DNA of 36,118 nt, taken from NCBI GenBank assembly GCA_018052455.1, contig JAGPNE010000003.1, positions 108,550 through 144,667 on the forward strand, read 5' to 3'. Made by a program: the position numbers and the translations under genes. The first letter of the stretch is position 1. Every line of letters starts with the position of its first letter. The notes beneath the pieces are model-generated. The model was not told where the DNA came from. It did no database searches and worked only from the letters and a program-made list of their open reading frames with translations. Origin of the DNA: Candidatus Fermentithermobacillaceae bacterium. GTDB taxonomy: Bacteria > Bacillota > Sulfobacillia > Fermentithermobacillales > Fermentithermobacillaceae. This document shows, piece by piece, positions 1-9,828 of the stretch.

Positions 1-293
1 GCTTCTACGATGTTGCCAAATCCCTTGAAATTGTAAACGTGGATCTCGCCTGCTTGTGTGATAGCAACTATTGCCAAAGGTCGGAGCATAGCCCCTGCGC
101 CTGAACCTGTCCCCTGACCCTCACCTTTTGAAGCCTTGCCCGTTCCAACGCCTCCCCCAAACCCTAGCGATACAGATTGAACCGGGATCAGTGTAACGTT
201 GTTGATCACAATTGGTTCGCCAAATACCGTTTCCGTAGATAGAAACTTTGACAACTCAGAACCTATGTCCTCGATTATTCCCGCACGCTCCAT
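1..293 (-). CDS. ytfJ: GerW/YtfJ family sporulation protein (3' part missing, runs off the window)
   Basis: Only the first 97 or so codons are in the window; the gene continues past position 1. The ATG at 293 follows an AAAGGGGACG ribosome site. The translation starts MERAGIIEDIGSELSKFLST, then has the family pattern: a 'T.FGEPI.....T.IPV' strand followed by a Gly/Ser-rich stretch (residues about 46-68) with GFGGG and GSGAG motifs, then a hydrophobic strand leading to an 'NF.G' segment. In Bacillus, YtfJ (GerW) is made in the forespore under sigma-F, is needed for spore germination and has been linked to lysozyme resistance of spores; the molecular function is unclear. The upstream neighbour on the same strand is the DUF2953 protein YtfI, the conserved partner in Firmicutes, which supports the call. 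Confidence 0.88.
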   Translation of the reverse strand, partial: MERAGIIEDIGSELSKFLSTETVFGEPIVINNVTLIPVQSVSLGFGGGVGTGKASKGEGQGTGSGAGAMLRPLAIVAITQAGEIHVYNFKGFGNIVE

Positions 294-590
294 AACTGTA
301 CGTCCCCTTTCTACTAGAATTTATCGGCAACTATCTCATTGGACTCTGAAAAATACGCCTCTATAGCATCACTTTGTACTGCTAACTGTATCTACGCTTG
401 TTCGACTGTTTTGTACCAATACCCACGCAGTTTCGCTTGGGCCTTTATCTCTGAATACCTAGTACATACCAACAATGTCGAATGGTTGAACGATTAAGAG
501 TTGTGCGACATGTGCTACGTGGATATTTCTATTTTACTTGATCATGAGCTAGCAACACAACCTCTGCCCCATGGCTAGTTGTAGGTGTCC
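294..590. other. Intergenic stretch between ytfI and ytfJ
   Basis: About 300 bases with no credible reading frame on either strand. It separates ytfI from ytfJ, which are usually much closer, so ytfJ probably has its own promoter here, but I could not pick a convincing one. A weak inverted pair (CTAGC near 575 and GCTAG near 549) could form a loose hairpin after ytfI, without a T run. Confidence 0.4.
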
Positions 591-1379
591 TTACGATTCC
601 TTTCCCAATGGTTGAGCGTTTTTATCATGCCTTATCTTCTTTATCTCAGGATCAAGGATGAATCTCAAGGCTATAAACAGTACATGCGCTGGAATGAGCC
701 AGGCACTCGCCTTGAAATCCGCCGACAAATCTGCCGTTTGCAAGTCAAATCTCGGGCAAAACACAGCTTTTTCGATGCCAAAAAACCCCACCAAACCTGA
801 GAGCAATCCATATACCATTCCTGTGTAAGCAGGATCAACCAGACCGAACTCAAGGGCTAACTGACAATCAGCGTGCATAGCATTGTATATGTCTTTGACG
901 CCCTCAAGGACTGTAGCACGAGTAGAAGAAGACGCCAAGATACTCTTTATATCTTTCGCAGAAATACCCTTTCGTTTCTTCACCTTTTCTTTGCCCTGCT
1001 TCTGGGTCTTGTCTTGTCCGTTGTATTTAGCTTTCGTTTGACGAGTCTTCTCTTTTTCCCTTTTTGCACCACTGCCGAAAGAAACCCTTGCGCCTAGGAT
1101 CTTGAGTGTTGGACCTTGCACCTTGTTCATGGAGAAGCAAAATAAACCTAGCAGAAATCTAACTGAAAAGTCCAAGTCGTAATCCCACGAGAAAATCTCA
1201 CCGTTCTCGAGAGTTCCTTCGCTAGATATGGTCCCTTGCAGCTGGTCCAGATCACCTTCAAAGTGGAACAAACCCTTGCCCTTAGCGAAAACGGGCAGTA
1301 TCAGGATCAATATAACTACACCCAGCAAGATGCCTAGGATCTTCAATATTATGAGAAGCACTGATAGAAATATGGCCAT
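591..1379 (-). CDS. ytfI: DUF2953 protein, YtfI-like
   Basis: A 262-residue protein. Residues 3-30 form one strongly hydrophobic membrane anchor at the N terminus. Next comes a beta-rich part with the 'D.DFSVRFLLGLF' segment typical of DUF2953, then a very basic Lys/Arg/Gln-rich linker (about residues 105-140), then a helical C-terminal part containing 'DPAYTGMVYGLLSGLVG', the best-conserved DUF2953 motif. The ATG at 1379 follows a weak GGGATG ribosome site. DUF2953 genes lie directly upstream of ytfJ in many spore-formers, as here. The role is unknown, presumably sporulation-linked by context. The basic linker is probably cytoplasmic and low-complexity. Confidence 0.82.
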   Translation of the reverse strand: MAIFLSVLLIILKILGILLGVVILILILPVFAKGKGLFHFEGDLDQLQGTISSEGTLENGEIFSWDYDLDFSVRFLLGLFCFSMNKVQGPTLKILGARVSFGSGAKREKEKTRQTKAKYNGQDKTQKQGKEKVKKRKGISAKDIKSILASSSTRATVLEGVKDIYNAMHADCQLALEFGLVDPAYTGMVYGLLSGLVGFFGIEKAVFCPRFDLQTADLSADFKASAWLIPAHVLFIALRFILDPEIKKIRHDKNAQPLGKES

Positions 1380-1640
1380 GAATCATCCCTTAGTCTGGAG
1401 CATTCATCTCGTCATCGATTGCATAGCACAATACAGTATTACGACAGGAGACTGAGTTTGTTGCTGTTTCACTATAGTTCAACGTCGCCAACGATTCATC
1501 CTTCAGGCAAATATCCCAAGAAGATCTGTTAAACCCAAAGCCCATAGACGCACCCGCAACCAAAGGAGTGCAATGAAGGAACATGCCATGGTCATCTGGA
1601 ATATGTACTCATGCATATTTCCAATTATGAGGTGTAAGTA

Positions 1641-2426
1641 TTGGCCCTAAGCAGATTCGAAGCAGTGCTATTTGACTTAGACGGAACGCTGCTGGATACC
1701 ACTCAGGCTATACTTGAGTCGTTCAAATACACGATCCATCATTTTGCAGGGCGAATTCCTCGCGAGGAAGAAATCCGCCCATACATGGGGCTGCCACTCA
1801 GGGATCAGTTTTCCATATTCCTGCCGGGTAAGGAAGACGAAGCATGCAGGGTGTATGTGGAACACAACCTGTCTATCCACAAAGACTTCGTGAGACCGTT
1901 CCCAGGTGCCAAGTACACGCTAGAGACCTTGCGTGAAAAGGACGTCGCCCTGGCGCTAGTAACGTCGAAGAGGTGCGAAACCGCGACTTATGGGCTCCTC
2001 ATAGCAGGTATTCATGGCATGTTCGACGCAATGGTCTTTTATGACGACACAACTGAGCACAAACCGCACCCTGCGCCAATTCTAAAGGCCATTGGACTCA
2101 TCGCAGACCCAGAACCCTGCAAAAGTCTTCTAAGTGAGACACATATCCTGGTTGTTGGTGATTCGCCGACAGACATCGAGGCAGCGAAAAACGCCCAAAT
2201 GGTCTTGATGGGTCCGCCAACACTCTACGGCAACCAGACTTGTCCAGAAAACTGCGGAAACTCGGCAAGTGTCTGTTTTGGCAAAAAAGAAAGGACCCAG
2301 GTTGTGATAAAAAGCGCAGGCGTAACCTACGGAGCATACCCAAAAGAGGTGATCGAGAAGACACGACCAGACTACATATTGACAGACATAACCCAGGTGA
2401 TTGAGCTATGCGGTTTCGATCATTGA
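1641..2426 (+). CDS. HAD-superfamily phosphatase, PpaX/phosphoglycolate-phosphatase-like, with a Cys-bearing insertion
   Basis: A 261-residue cytosolic HAD hydrolase starting at TTG 1641 after an AGGTG ribosome site. All four HAD motifs are visible: DLDGT with nucleophile D12 and acid/base D14; VTSK with T108; K141 in a KPHP motif; and GDSPTD with D174 and D178 binding magnesium. The cap between motifs I and II is the helical type of the PpaX/Gph group, which hydrolyses phosphoglycolate or pyrophosphate. Directly after motif IV, where relatives run straight into the 'AGVTYG' strand, this protein carries an extra 35 or so residues (about 187-222) with C201, C205 and C212. The substrate is therefore uncertain. 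The prolyl oligopeptidase gene follows on the same strand after 51 bases and may be co-transcribed. Confidence 0.83.
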   Translation: MALSRFEAVLFDLDGTLLDTTQAILESFKYTIHHFAGRIPREEEIRPYMGLPLRDQFSIFLPGKEDEACRVYVEHNLSIHKDFVRPFPGAKYTLETLREKDVALALVTSKRCETATYGLLIAGIHGMFDAMVFYDDTTEHKPHPAPILKAIGLIADPEPCKSLLSETHILVVGDSPTDIEAAKNAQMVLMGPPTLYGNQTCPENCGNSASVCFGKKERTQVVIKSAGVTYGAYPKEVIEKTRPDYILTDITQVIELCGFDH

Positions 2427-2477
2427 AAGACCAGCGAATACTGACGAATCAGGCGTTTGAAAGCGAGGATGATAAGC

Positions 2478-4595
2478 ATGACACATTCGTCACCCAAGAG
2501 TTTCAATATCCAGATTCCAGATCCACCACGCACACCAAAAAGACCTGTTGTTGATATGGTTCATGGCACCGAAATCGTAGACCCGTATCGATGGTTAGAA
2601 GACGGTACTAACCCCGAAGTCCGATCCTGGACCGCATCTCAAAACCAAAGAACAGAATATGTATTGAAGCAGATCCCCCAACGGAACTTTCTCAGAAACA
2701 GGATAGGAGAACTCATGTCTCAAGACACTGTGAGTTCCCCAAGTTTGAAGGGCAGACGGCTCTTTTATATGAAGCGCACCGAGGGCAAAAATCAACCTAT
2801 CCTAATGTACATAGACATCGACAAATCTGAAAACACCTGCGCTTTTGAGGAACACGTACTTGTGGACCCTAATCGAGAAAGCGAAACGGGCACAGTAGCT
2901 TTGGACTGGTGGTACCCTTCTCCAGATGGAACAATGTTGGCTTACGGTCTTTCACGGAGCGGCGACGAGTGGAGCGTACTCCACATAATGGATATCAAAA
3001 CAATGGAACTCTTGCCTGAGACAATCGAGCGGGCAAGGTATGCAGGAGTTACGTGGAAAAAAGACAATAGCGGATTCTACTACGGCCGCCATCCAAAGCC
3101 AGGAGAAGTTCCCACAGGAGAAGAAAACTACAACCGCCACTTGTTCTACCACAGGCTTGGCACAAATCCAAAAGATGACCCCAAGATATTTGGAGAAGGA
3201 CGCCCACGAGAACAATCATACGGAACATCTCTTTCAGACGATGGAAAATACCTTCTTCTGGTAGTAAGTCATGGATGGAATAGCACAGACCTGTATTTCC
3301 GTGATGAGACCGATCCTAATTCGGAATTCACCCCGATAGTTGAAGGAAAAGACGCGATTTTCCATGGCCGCATAATTGGAAGAACACTTTACATGGTGAC
3401 TAACTTTCAGGCAGCAAGATACAAGATAGTATCAGTCGACCTTGAAAATCCGAATGAAGAAAACTGGACCACCGTCATCCCTGAATCGCCTGACCTGACT
3501 ATTGAAGACGTAGAGTTTGTAAAAGGGCATATCGTCCTCTCAGTGCTCAAGGACGCAGTGTCGCGCCTACGTATACACGAAATGGATGGCCGGTTAATAA
3601 GAGAGGTACCCCTTGCTACTCTTGGTACCATTACAGGCCTGACAGGGGATCTGCACGAACCTCAGTTTTTCTTCACGTTTGAGTCTTTTTTCATTCCCCC
3701 TACGATCTACTCATGCGGCACTGACGAAGATGTCCCAAAACCATTTGTCGAGAGCAACAAGGGCTTTGATGAGGATCTGGCTACGATAGAACAGGTATTC
3801 TACCCTTCCAAAGATGGTACCATGATCCCCATGTTCATATTGAGGCGGAAAGACTGCTCGATTGGTGGGAATAGGCGATACCCTACCGTACTCTCAGGTT
3901 ATGGTGGTTTCAACATTAGTAGGACACCCGTGTACTCCCCGTCGGTAATACCGTGGGTCGAGTCAGGTGGGATATATGCCTCAGCCAACCTGCGGGGCGG
4001 AAACGAGTACGGAGAAGAATGGCACAGAGCTGGAATGCTCGACAAAAAGCAGAACGTCTTTGACGACTTCATCGCGGCAGGACAATACTTGATAGATAAA
4101 GGGTACACGGACAAAGACCATCTAGGCATTTGGGGTCGTAGTAACGGGGGCCTTTTGGTAGGCGCTGCATTAACGCAAAGGCCAGACTTATTTAGAGCCG
4201 TAGCATGCGGGGTTCCTTTGCTTGACATGATACGTTACCACAGATTTCTCATTGCCTCGCTCTGGTGCTATGAGTATGGAAATCCTGAGAACCCTGAAGA
4301 TTTCAATTGGATTTATCCGTACTCTCCCTATCATCACGTAGCCGAAGACGTTTCTTATCCTGCAGTGTATTTTTACACTGCAGAGTCAGACACCAGAGTA
4401 GATCCCATGCATGCAAAGAAGATGGCAGCTTTGCTACAACACGTTTCCTCAAAAACGCCATCTAAGGGGCCCATATTGCTCAGCGTAGAGTCTGAAGCAG
4501 GACACGGTGTTGGGAAACCCCTGTACAAGATGGTCGAAGAACAGGCAAACATGTGGGCATTTCTCGCCTGGCAACTGGAATTAGAGATGGGCTAG
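2478..4595 (+). CDS. Prolyl oligopeptidase (S9A family serine peptidase)
   Basis: A cytosolic post-proline endopeptidase of 705 residues from ATG 2478, where GAGG sits 9 bases upstream. The frame is also open from TTG 2457, giving 712 residues. It opens with the family's 'DPYRWLED' motif, continues through a seven-bladed beta-propeller (about residues 70-420) that gates access, and ends in an alpha/beta-hydrolase domain. The catalytic triad is visible: S555 in GRSNGG, D638 in 'ESDTRVDP' and H676 in 'AGHGVG' (numbered from ATG 2478). 'YGGFN' and 'ANLRGGNEYGEEWH' are also S9A hallmarks. There is no signal peptide, so it most likely completes breakdown of imported or internal peptides, fitting an amino-acid fermenter. 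Confidence 0.93.
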   Translation: MTHSSPKSFNIQIPDPPRTPKRPVVDMVHGTEIVDPYRWLEDGTNPEVRSWTASQNQRTEYVLKQIPQRNFLRNRIGELMSQDTVSSPSLKGRRLFYMKRTEGKNQPILMYIDIDKSENTCAFEEHVLVDPNRESETGTVALDWWYPSPDGTMLAYGLSRSGDEWSVLHIMDIKTMELLPETIERARYAGVTWKKDNSGFYYGRHPKPGEVPTGEENYNRHLFYHRLGTNPKDDPKIFGEGRPREQSYGTSLSDDGKYLLLVVSHGWNSTDLYFRDETDPNSEFTPIVEGKDAIFHGRIIGRTLYMVTNFQAARYKIVSVDLENPNEENWTTVIPESPDLTIEDVEFVKGHIVLSVLKDAVSRLRIHEMDGRLIREVPLATLGTITGLTGDLHEPQFFFTFESFFIPPTIYSCGTDEDVPKPFVESNKGFDEDLATIEQVFYPSKDGTMIPMFILRRKDCSIGGNRRYPTVLSGYGGFNISRTPVYSPSVIPWVESGGIYASANLRGGNEYGEEWHRAGMLDKKQNVFDDFIAAGQYLIDKGYTDKDHLGIWGRSNGGLLVGAALTQRPDLFRAVACGVPLLDMIRYHRFLIASLWCYEYGNPENPEDFNWIYPYSPYHHVAEDVSYPAVYFYTAESDTRVDPMHAKKMAALLQHVSSKTPSKGPILLSVESEAGHGVGKPLYKMVEEQANMWAFLAWQLELEMG

Positions 4596-4614
4596 TAGAG
4601 AGGCAAAAATACAT

Positions 4615-4667
4615 AAGCGGTCCGGACTCACAGGTTGTAAACTGTGCTACCCAAGGCCGGACCGCTT
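4615..4667. terminator. Bidirectional terminator between convergent genes
   Basis: An 11-bp perfect stem (AAGCGGTCCGG at 4615-4625, its complement at 4657-4667) encloses a second 5-bp stem (CACAG at 4629-4633 and CTGTG at 4642-4646). It lies 19 bases after the prolyl oligopeptidase stop and before the end of the opposing ATP-grasp gene. On the minus strand it is followed by ATGTATTTTTG; on the plus strand the T content is lower. It probably ends transcripts arriving from both sides. Confidence 0.7.
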
Positions 4668-4713
4668 TGCTTATTTCACTTTCTATAGAGGTAGAAAAAA
4701 CACTAAGACACGT

Positions 4714-5748
4714 TTATGCTATCTGCTTATCGACCAGTACACGTCGAGACACAAGATGCAATAGCCCGTATCGCTTAAGTGCACAGCCAAGGATCGCATT
4801 TACAAGCTCGTCATATGACCAGCCCGCTTTTTCAGCTATCCTTGGATAATCAGAATAACCAGGGGCCATCCCAGGCAAAGGATTGACCTCGATGACATTG
4901 GGAATGCCATTTCTATCGAGACGCATATCAATTCTCGCAAGATCTCGACATTCTAGGACTTGGTACGTCTTTAAGGCGGTATCTCTAATTCTCTGTTCAA
5001 GTTCAGGCGATATACTGGCCGGGCATGTGTAGTATCTGTCTTCGGACCACTCTACTTTGAACTGACGAGAATAGATGTTGCCATGACCTTCAGGTACTTC
5101 ATCAAAGTTGATCTCCATTATGGGAAATACGTGCGGCATCTCATTGCCTATCACACCAACAGTAAACTCCCTGCCAGGAAGAAACTCTTCAACCAGAACA
5201 GGCTGTCTGTATGATTGAAGAAGCCTTCGGGTCTCGTCTATGAGCTGCGCATAGTTCTCACATAGGGAGTTCGGCGAAATACCCATGCTTGAGCCCTCAT
5301 GCGCAGGCTTAACAAACACAGGAAACTCCAACCCAGTCATGTCCATCTCATGTTCAGATGAGATAACCTTGAACCTCGCCGTAGGTACCCCGTGAAACGA
5401 GAGGATCTTCTTCGTTAATGGCTTGTCCAGGGTTATAGCTAAGGTAAGAACACCTGACCCTGTGTAAGGTATGCCAAGCATTTCAAGCATAGCAGGTAAA
5501 TGGCTTTCACGCGACTCGCCCCTTAGCCCCTCGCACATGTTGAAAATGATATCCATATTCCCGCTGAGAAGTCTCAAATACGCAGATTCATTACCTTCGA
5601 TGAGAACAACTTCATGACCATAGGTTCTTAGAGCATTGACCACCGCCAAAACTGTCGACTCAGAGTCAAGTTCTGCCCCCGAGTCAGGAGGTTCGCCTTC
5701 TTCAGGAGATTCCCCCTTTAAATTATACGTGACGCCTACAACTGCCAT
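4714..5748 (-). CDS. D-alanine--D-alanine ligase family ATP-grasp enzyme
   Basis: An ATP-grasp ligase of 344 residues from ATG 5748; the frame is open to a TTG at 5817, but the extra N terminus is not family-like and has no ribosome site. A TTG at 5757 is a third option, close behind AAAGGGGG. The N-terminal Rossmann-like part has VGVTYNLKGE. The ATP-grasp core shows 'TGSG' followed by 'TLDKPLTKKIL', the Gly-rich loop 'FVKPAHEGSSMGIS', 'LVEEFLPGREFTVGV', and the metal-binding 'RIDMRLD' plus 'VIEVNPLPGM'. It lacks a Ddl-typical order at the N terminus (an acidic insert follows NLKGE), so it may ligate other D-amino acids or peptides rather than make the cell-wall dipeptide. It lies just downstream of lon on the same strand. 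Confidence 0.78.
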   Translation of the reverse strand: MAVVGVTYNLKGESPEEGEPPDSGAELDSESTVLAVVNALRTYGHEVVLIEGNESAYLRLLSGNMDIIFNMCEGLRGESRESHLPAMLEMLGIPYTGSGVLTLAITLDKPLTKKILSFHGVPTARFKVISSEHEMDMTGLEFPVFVKPAHEGSSMGISPNSLCENYAQLIDETRRLLQSYRQPVLVEEFLPGREFTVGVIGNEMPHVFPIMEINFDEVPEGHGNIYSRQFKVEWSEDRYYTCPASISPELEQRIRDTALKTYQVLECRDLARIDMRLDRNGIPNVIEVNPLPGMAPGYSDYPRIAEKAGWSYDELVNAILGCALKRYGLLHLVSRRVLVDKQIA

Positions 5749-5832
5749 CCTTTGCAATGTCCCCCTTTGATTTTTTGGTTTCGAAAGGATTATTGCACGG
5801 TCTGTTATAGGCGTCAATCACTTTTTAACAGG

Positions 5833-8238
5833 TTAATCTATGTTATTTACCACCGCATTCTCGGTTTTTGGCATCCCTTGTACACTTGCAAGAGCCCCGA
5901 GATCGGACTGACCAACTCCGGTCAACGCAATCAGAAACACTTCGTCCATGTGCCCTACCAACTCGATAGTAATATCTTCAAGTATGCTCTCGGGAATATC
6001 TTCAAGATCCTTCTTGTTGTCAACAGGCAGAATTACCTTGGAAATACCAGCTCGGTGCGCAGCAAGAACCTTTTCCTTGATACCCCCTACAGGCAACACA
6101 CGACCTCTCAGCGTTATCTCACCAGACATCGCAACATCGTGGCGAACCGGTTTGTTCATAAGGGCCGAAGCAATCGCACAAGCTATAGTTATCCCAGCTG
6201 AAGGCCCGTCTTTGGGTATTGCCCCTTCAGGCACGTGCACATGGATGTCAATGGTTTCGTAGAACCTGGGAGAAAGCCCAAGATCCGCACTTTTTGATCG
6301 CAAGTAGCTTACCGCAGCCTGAGCCGATTCTTTCATCACTTCCCCCAAGTGACCGGTAAGAGTCAAGTTCCCCTTGCCCTCAACAATGCTAACCTCAATT
6401 GACATAACATCGCCACCGTAATCTGTAACTCCGAGAGCCAACGCTACGCCTACTTGGTCTTCTTTCTCCGCCTGGCCGTGGTAAAACCTTGGGACTCCTA
6501 GGTATTTGCCTAGGTTCTTGGGTGTAATTGTTACTTTATGTTTTTTCCCTGAAACCACGTCTTTTGCCGTTTTCCTGCATATAGCCGCAATTTGCCTTTC
6601 TAGATTCCTAACGCCCGCCTCTCGAGTATAGGACCTGATTATCTCTTTTGTGGCATCTTTGCGAATAGTGAGATTAGAGGACGTAAGCCCATGCTCCTTC
6701 AGCATCTTGGGGATTAGGAAACGGCTCGCTATCTCAATCTTCTCTTCTTCTGTGTATCCTGGAAGGTTTATCACTTCCATTCTGTCTAAGAGCGCCCTAG
6801 GTATTGAATAGGTAGAGTTCGCAGTCGTAATGAACATGACTTTGGACAGATCGAAGGGCACTTCAAGATAATGGTCCGAGAACTGGTGATTTTGCTCCGG
6901 ATCCAAAACCTCAAGCAAAGCAGCGGCAGGGTCTCCTCTAAAGTCTGAAGCCATTTTGTCCACTTCATCCATTAGGAAAACAGGATTTCTGGAACCTGCA
7001 TTTCTCATTCCTTGAATTACTCGCCCGGGAAGGGCACCGATATATGTTCGCCTGTGTCCCCGTATCTCTGCCTCGTCTCTTATTCCGCCAAGGGAAATCC
7101 TCACGAACTTTCGATCCAAAGCTCGAGCAATTGATTTTCCCAAGGAAGTCTTTCCAACTCCAGGCGGTCCGACAAAGCATAGGATGGGGCCCTTCGGTCT
7201 ATCTACCAATTGACGAATAGCAAGGTATTCCAGAATTCTCTCTTTCACCTGTTCCAATCCGTAATGGTCCTCGTCCAAGATTTTCTGCGCTCTCTCTATG
7301 TCCATCGTATCCTCGGTAAGCACGTTCCACGGCAAAGAAACCAGCCATTCAAGGTACGTTCTGGACACAACAGCTTCAGCTGAAGCTTGAGGCATCTTCT
7401 CTAGACGTTCAACTTCTCTCAGAGCTTTTTCTCTTACGTCGCCAACAAGACCTGCCTCTTCGATCTTCCTCCTAAATTCCTCGGCCTCGTTAACGTCATC
7501 GTCCCTTTCACCAAGTTCTTTCTGTATGGCCTTCATTTGCTCTCTAAGCCAGTACTCTCTCTGACTCTTCTCAATCTGTTTGCGAACACGAGCATTGATG
7601 CGCTTCTCAAGACCTGCAATCTCCATTTCGTTTGAAAGGATCTCGATGACCTTCTCCGCTCGCTCTGTAACAGAGACGGTTTCCAAAATCTCTTGCTTTG
7701 CCTCGACAGCAAGAGGTATGTGGCCTGCGATGGTGTCACACAACCGTCCCGCTTCGGTAACTGCCGAAAGAGATATCAGCGTTTCCGGAGGTACGTTTCT
7801 CGTCGTCCTTACGTATTCCTCATACTGCTCCACAAGGCTCTTTACTAGCAGCTCATTCTCAGAAGCACCTATCCTTCCTTCTTTCAGCTTGGTCACAGTC
7901 ACTATATAGGCAGGATCTTGAGAGATGTAGGAGTTGATTTTTACACGCTCTACACCTTCTACAACTATCCGGAGATTTCCAGACGCAGATTTCGCAATTT
8001 CCGTGATTGTACCCAAAGTCCCCACAGGGTATATATGTTCAGGCAACGGATCTCCAATATCTGTGTTCGACTGAGAACACATCACAACAGCCATATCTGT
8101 GCCCTGGGCAAGTTCAACTGCCCGGACCGATTTTGGCCTACCAACCTCAAGAGAGACCGTTGTTCCTGGAAAAACAAGAACGTTCCTCAACGGCAATAGC
8201 GGGTAGGACCTTTGTGTTGTTCCGTCTATTGTACTCAT
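5833..8238 (-). CDS. lon: ATP-dependent endopeptidase Lon (LonA type)
   Basis: An 801-residue cytosolic AAA+ protease that degrades misfolded and regulatory proteins. It has the LonA layout: an N-terminal substrate domain (about 1-200), a coiled-coil section around 200-260, an AAA+ module with Walker A GPPGVGKT (K363) and Walker B 'FLMDEVDK', and a C-terminal peptidase domain with the Ser-Lys dyad S680 (in KDGPSAG) and K723 (in GGIKEK). Spacing of the dyad, 43 residues, equals that in E. coli Lon. The ATG at 8238 follows GGGAGGTG. It lies downstream of clpX as in many Firmicutes, but a hairpin at 8414-8455 separates them, so lon probably also has its own promoter. I saw no CtsR heptad repeats upstream. 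Confidence 0.97.
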   Translation of the reverse strand: MSTIDGTTQRSYPLLPLRNVLVFPGTTVSLEVGRPKSVRAVELAQGTDMAVVMCSQSNTDIGDPLPEHIYPVGTLGTITEIAKSASGNLRIVVEGVERVKINSYISQDPAYIVTVTKLKEGRIGASENELLVKSLVEQYEEYVRTTRNVPPETLISLSAVTEAGRLCDTIAGHIPLAVEAKQEILETVSVTERAEKVIEILSNEMEIAGLEKRINARVRKQIEKSQREYWLREQMKAIQKELGERDDDVNEAEEFRRKIEEAGLVGDVREKALREVERLEKMPQASAEAVVSRTYLEWLVSLPWNVLTEDTMDIERAQKILDEDHYGLEQVKERILEYLAIRQLVDRPKGPILCFVGPPGVGKTSLGKSIARALDRKFVRISLGGIRDEAEIRGHRRTYIGALPGRVIQGMRNAGSRNPVFLMDEVDKMASDFRGDPAAALLEVLDPEQNHQFSDHYLEVPFDLSKVMFITTANSTYSIPRALLDRMEVINLPGYTEEEKIEIASRFLIPKMLKEHGLTSSNLTIRKDATKEIIRSYTREAGVRNLERQIAAICRKTAKDVVSGKKHKVTITPKNLGKYLGVPRFYHGQAEKEDQVGVALALGVTDYGGDVMSIEVSIVEGKGNLTLTGHLGEVMKESAQAAVSYLRSKSADLGLSPRFYETIDIHVHVPEGAIPKDGPSAGITIACAIASALMNKPVRHDVAMSGEITLRGRVLPVGGIKEKVLAAHRAGISKVILPVDNKKDLEDIPESILEDITIELVGHMDEVFLIALTGVGQSDLGALASVQGMPKTENAVVNNID

Positions 8239-8413
8239 TGCTGCTTAACACCTCCCGCATTTGTCTTTATTCGCGCATGAGAGCTTCCGCCAAACACAAG
8301 CCACTATCGATACACATGCAGAATGCATGTTCTTCGCAATCAGGCAAAACTCCTCCTAGTAACCATTTCCACTGCCCAGACGAAGTGCGAAAACCTTCAC
8401 CCGCCCCTGTAAC

Positions 8414-8457
8414 AAGACCCCGACACGTCCAAAAATCCAGGCCTGTCGGGGTCTTTT
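8414..8457. terminator. Strong hairpin between clpX and lon
   Basis: A 12-bp perfect inverted repeat (AAGACCCCGACA at 8414-8425, complement at 8444-8455) with an 18-base loop. It lies in the 312-base gap between the end of clpX and the start of lon. Read on the minus strand it would end the tig-clpP-clpX transcript, although the tail there (TTGTTAC) is poor; the better T run (TTTT, 8454-8457) is on the plus strand, where no gene reads in. The rest of the 8239-8550 gap shows nothing I can support as a gene. Confidence 0.6.
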
Positions 8458-8550
8458 GCATACAAGCAGCTTGCTCTTTCATTTTGATGACAAGATGGAG
8501 TCTCCTCGGGCTTAGGCCCAGCTAGATCCCCCCATATATCGCACAAAGTA

Positions 8551-9813
8551 CTATGCGGTTTCTTCCTTCTTTTTCGATTTTCTGTCCAAAGGTATCAGCG
8601 TTGGAAGAGCATTGGAAACTACAACATCCTTTGTGATGACGCATTTCGCTATATCGCTCCTTGAAGGAAGGTCATACATGACCTCGAGCATCTTGTCCTC
8701 AAGCACAGCCCTAAGACCCCTTGCTCCTGTCTTCCTCTTGCTAGCTTCCTGCGCAATGGCCCTGATTGCCTCATCTTCAAACTCAAGCACTACCTTATCC
8801 ATCATGAACATCTGTTGGTACTGCTTTATCAGAGCATTCTTGGGCTCAGTAAGTATCCTCACAAGATCGTCTTCATTCAATGCGTCAAGCGTTACGATCA
8901 CAGGTACTCTTCCGACAAACTCAGGAATCATTCCGAACTTTAGCAGGTCCTCCGGCAAGACTCTCTCAAGAACTTGACCAATGGATACATCCCACTTAGG
9001 TTTGGGCTCAGACGTAAACCCCATCGTACTTTGACCAATTCGATTCTGGATGATTTTTTCTATGCCATCAAAAGCTCCTCCACAGATGAACAGAATGTTC
9101 GTGGTATCGAGCTGAATGAATTCCTGGTGGGGATGTTTTCTTCCCCCAAGTGGGGGTATGTTGGCTATGGTCCCCTCCAGAATCTTCAGCAGTGCCTGCT
9201 GCACGCCCTCGCCAGAAACATCACGCGTTATTGAAGGGTTTTCCGATTTTCGAGCAATCTTGTCTATCTCGTCTATATAGATAATTCCGCGCTCAGCTCT
9301 TTCGAGATCGTAATCAGCTGCTTGTATCAGTCGCAAGAGAATGTTCTCTACGTCTTCCCCTACGTATCCCGCTTCTGTAAGCGTGGTAGCGTCAGCTATC
9401 GCAAAAGGTACCTTCAGAAACCTAGCTAGCGACTGCGCCAGGTAGGTTTTTCCGCATCCTGTAGGGCCTAGCATTACAATGTTGGACTTCTGGATCTCTA
9501 CGTCATCTTTCGTCTTCTGACGATGTCCTATACGCTTGTAGTGGTTATAGACAGCCACCGATAGAATCTTCTTTGCTTTCTCTTGGCCTATGACATATTG
9601 ATCAAGGAAAGCCTTGATCTCCTGGGGTTTGGGAATTTCGGACAGATCATGCTCGGACTCTTCATCTAGTTCTTCTGCAATTATCTCGTTGCATAGTTCT
9701 ATGCAATCATAGCAAATGTAAACACCAGGACCAGCAATCAGACGCTTTACCTCGTCCTGATACTTGCCGCAAAACGAGCACCTCAGACCTTTTTGATCTT
9801 CGAACTTAAACAT
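8551..9813 (-). CDS. clpX: ATP-dependent Clp protease ATP-binding subunit ClpX
   Basis: A 420-residue AAA+ unfoldase that recognises, unfolds and threads substrates into ClpP. The N-terminal zinc-binding domain has the four cysteines C12, C15, C34 and C37. The AAA+ module has Walker A GPTGCGKT (K122), the pore loop 'GYVGEDV', Walker B '[10 protein letters not shown]' and a sensor-2 region 'RKTGARGLR'. The ATG at 9813 is preceded by GGGGTGAAAGG, 15 bases after the clpP stop, so clpP and clpX are clearly one operon. Length and motif order are standard. Confidence 0.97.
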   Translation of the reverse strand: MFKFEDQKGLRCSFCGKYQDEVKRLIAGPGVYICYDCIELCNEIIAEELDEESEHDLSEIPKPQEIKAFLDQYVIGQEKAKKILSVAVYNHYKRIGHRQKTKDDVEIQKSNIVMLGPTGCGKTYLAQSLARFLKVPFAIADATTLTEAGYVGEDVENILLRLIQAADYDLERAERGIIYIDEIDKIARKSENPSITRDVSGEGVQQALLKILEGTIANIPPLGGRKHPHQEFIQLDTTNILFICGGAFDGIEKIIQNRIGQSTMGFTSEPKPKWDVSIGQVLERVLPEDLLKFGMIPEFVGRVPVIVTLDALNEDDLVRILTEPKNALIKQYQQMFMMDKVVLEFEDEAIRAIAQEASKRKTGARGLRAVLEDKMLEVMYDLPSRSDIAKCVITKDVVVSNALPTLIPLDRKSKKKEETA

Positions 9814-9828
9814 CCTTTCACCCCATTC

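Noticed and set aside
1380..1640. A possible small gene (64-codon minus-strand frame) upstream of ytfI
   Set aside because: No ribosome site and no family-like sequence; I see nothing definite in this gap.
8267..8482. A 71-codon minus-strand frame in the clpX-lon gap
   Set aside because: It spans the whole terminator hairpin and I see no ribosome site or conserved pattern.
8007..8525. A 172-codon plus-strand frame over the start of lon and the clpX-lon gap
   Set aside because: It is antisense to lon, crosses the terminator hairpin and has no family-like sequence.
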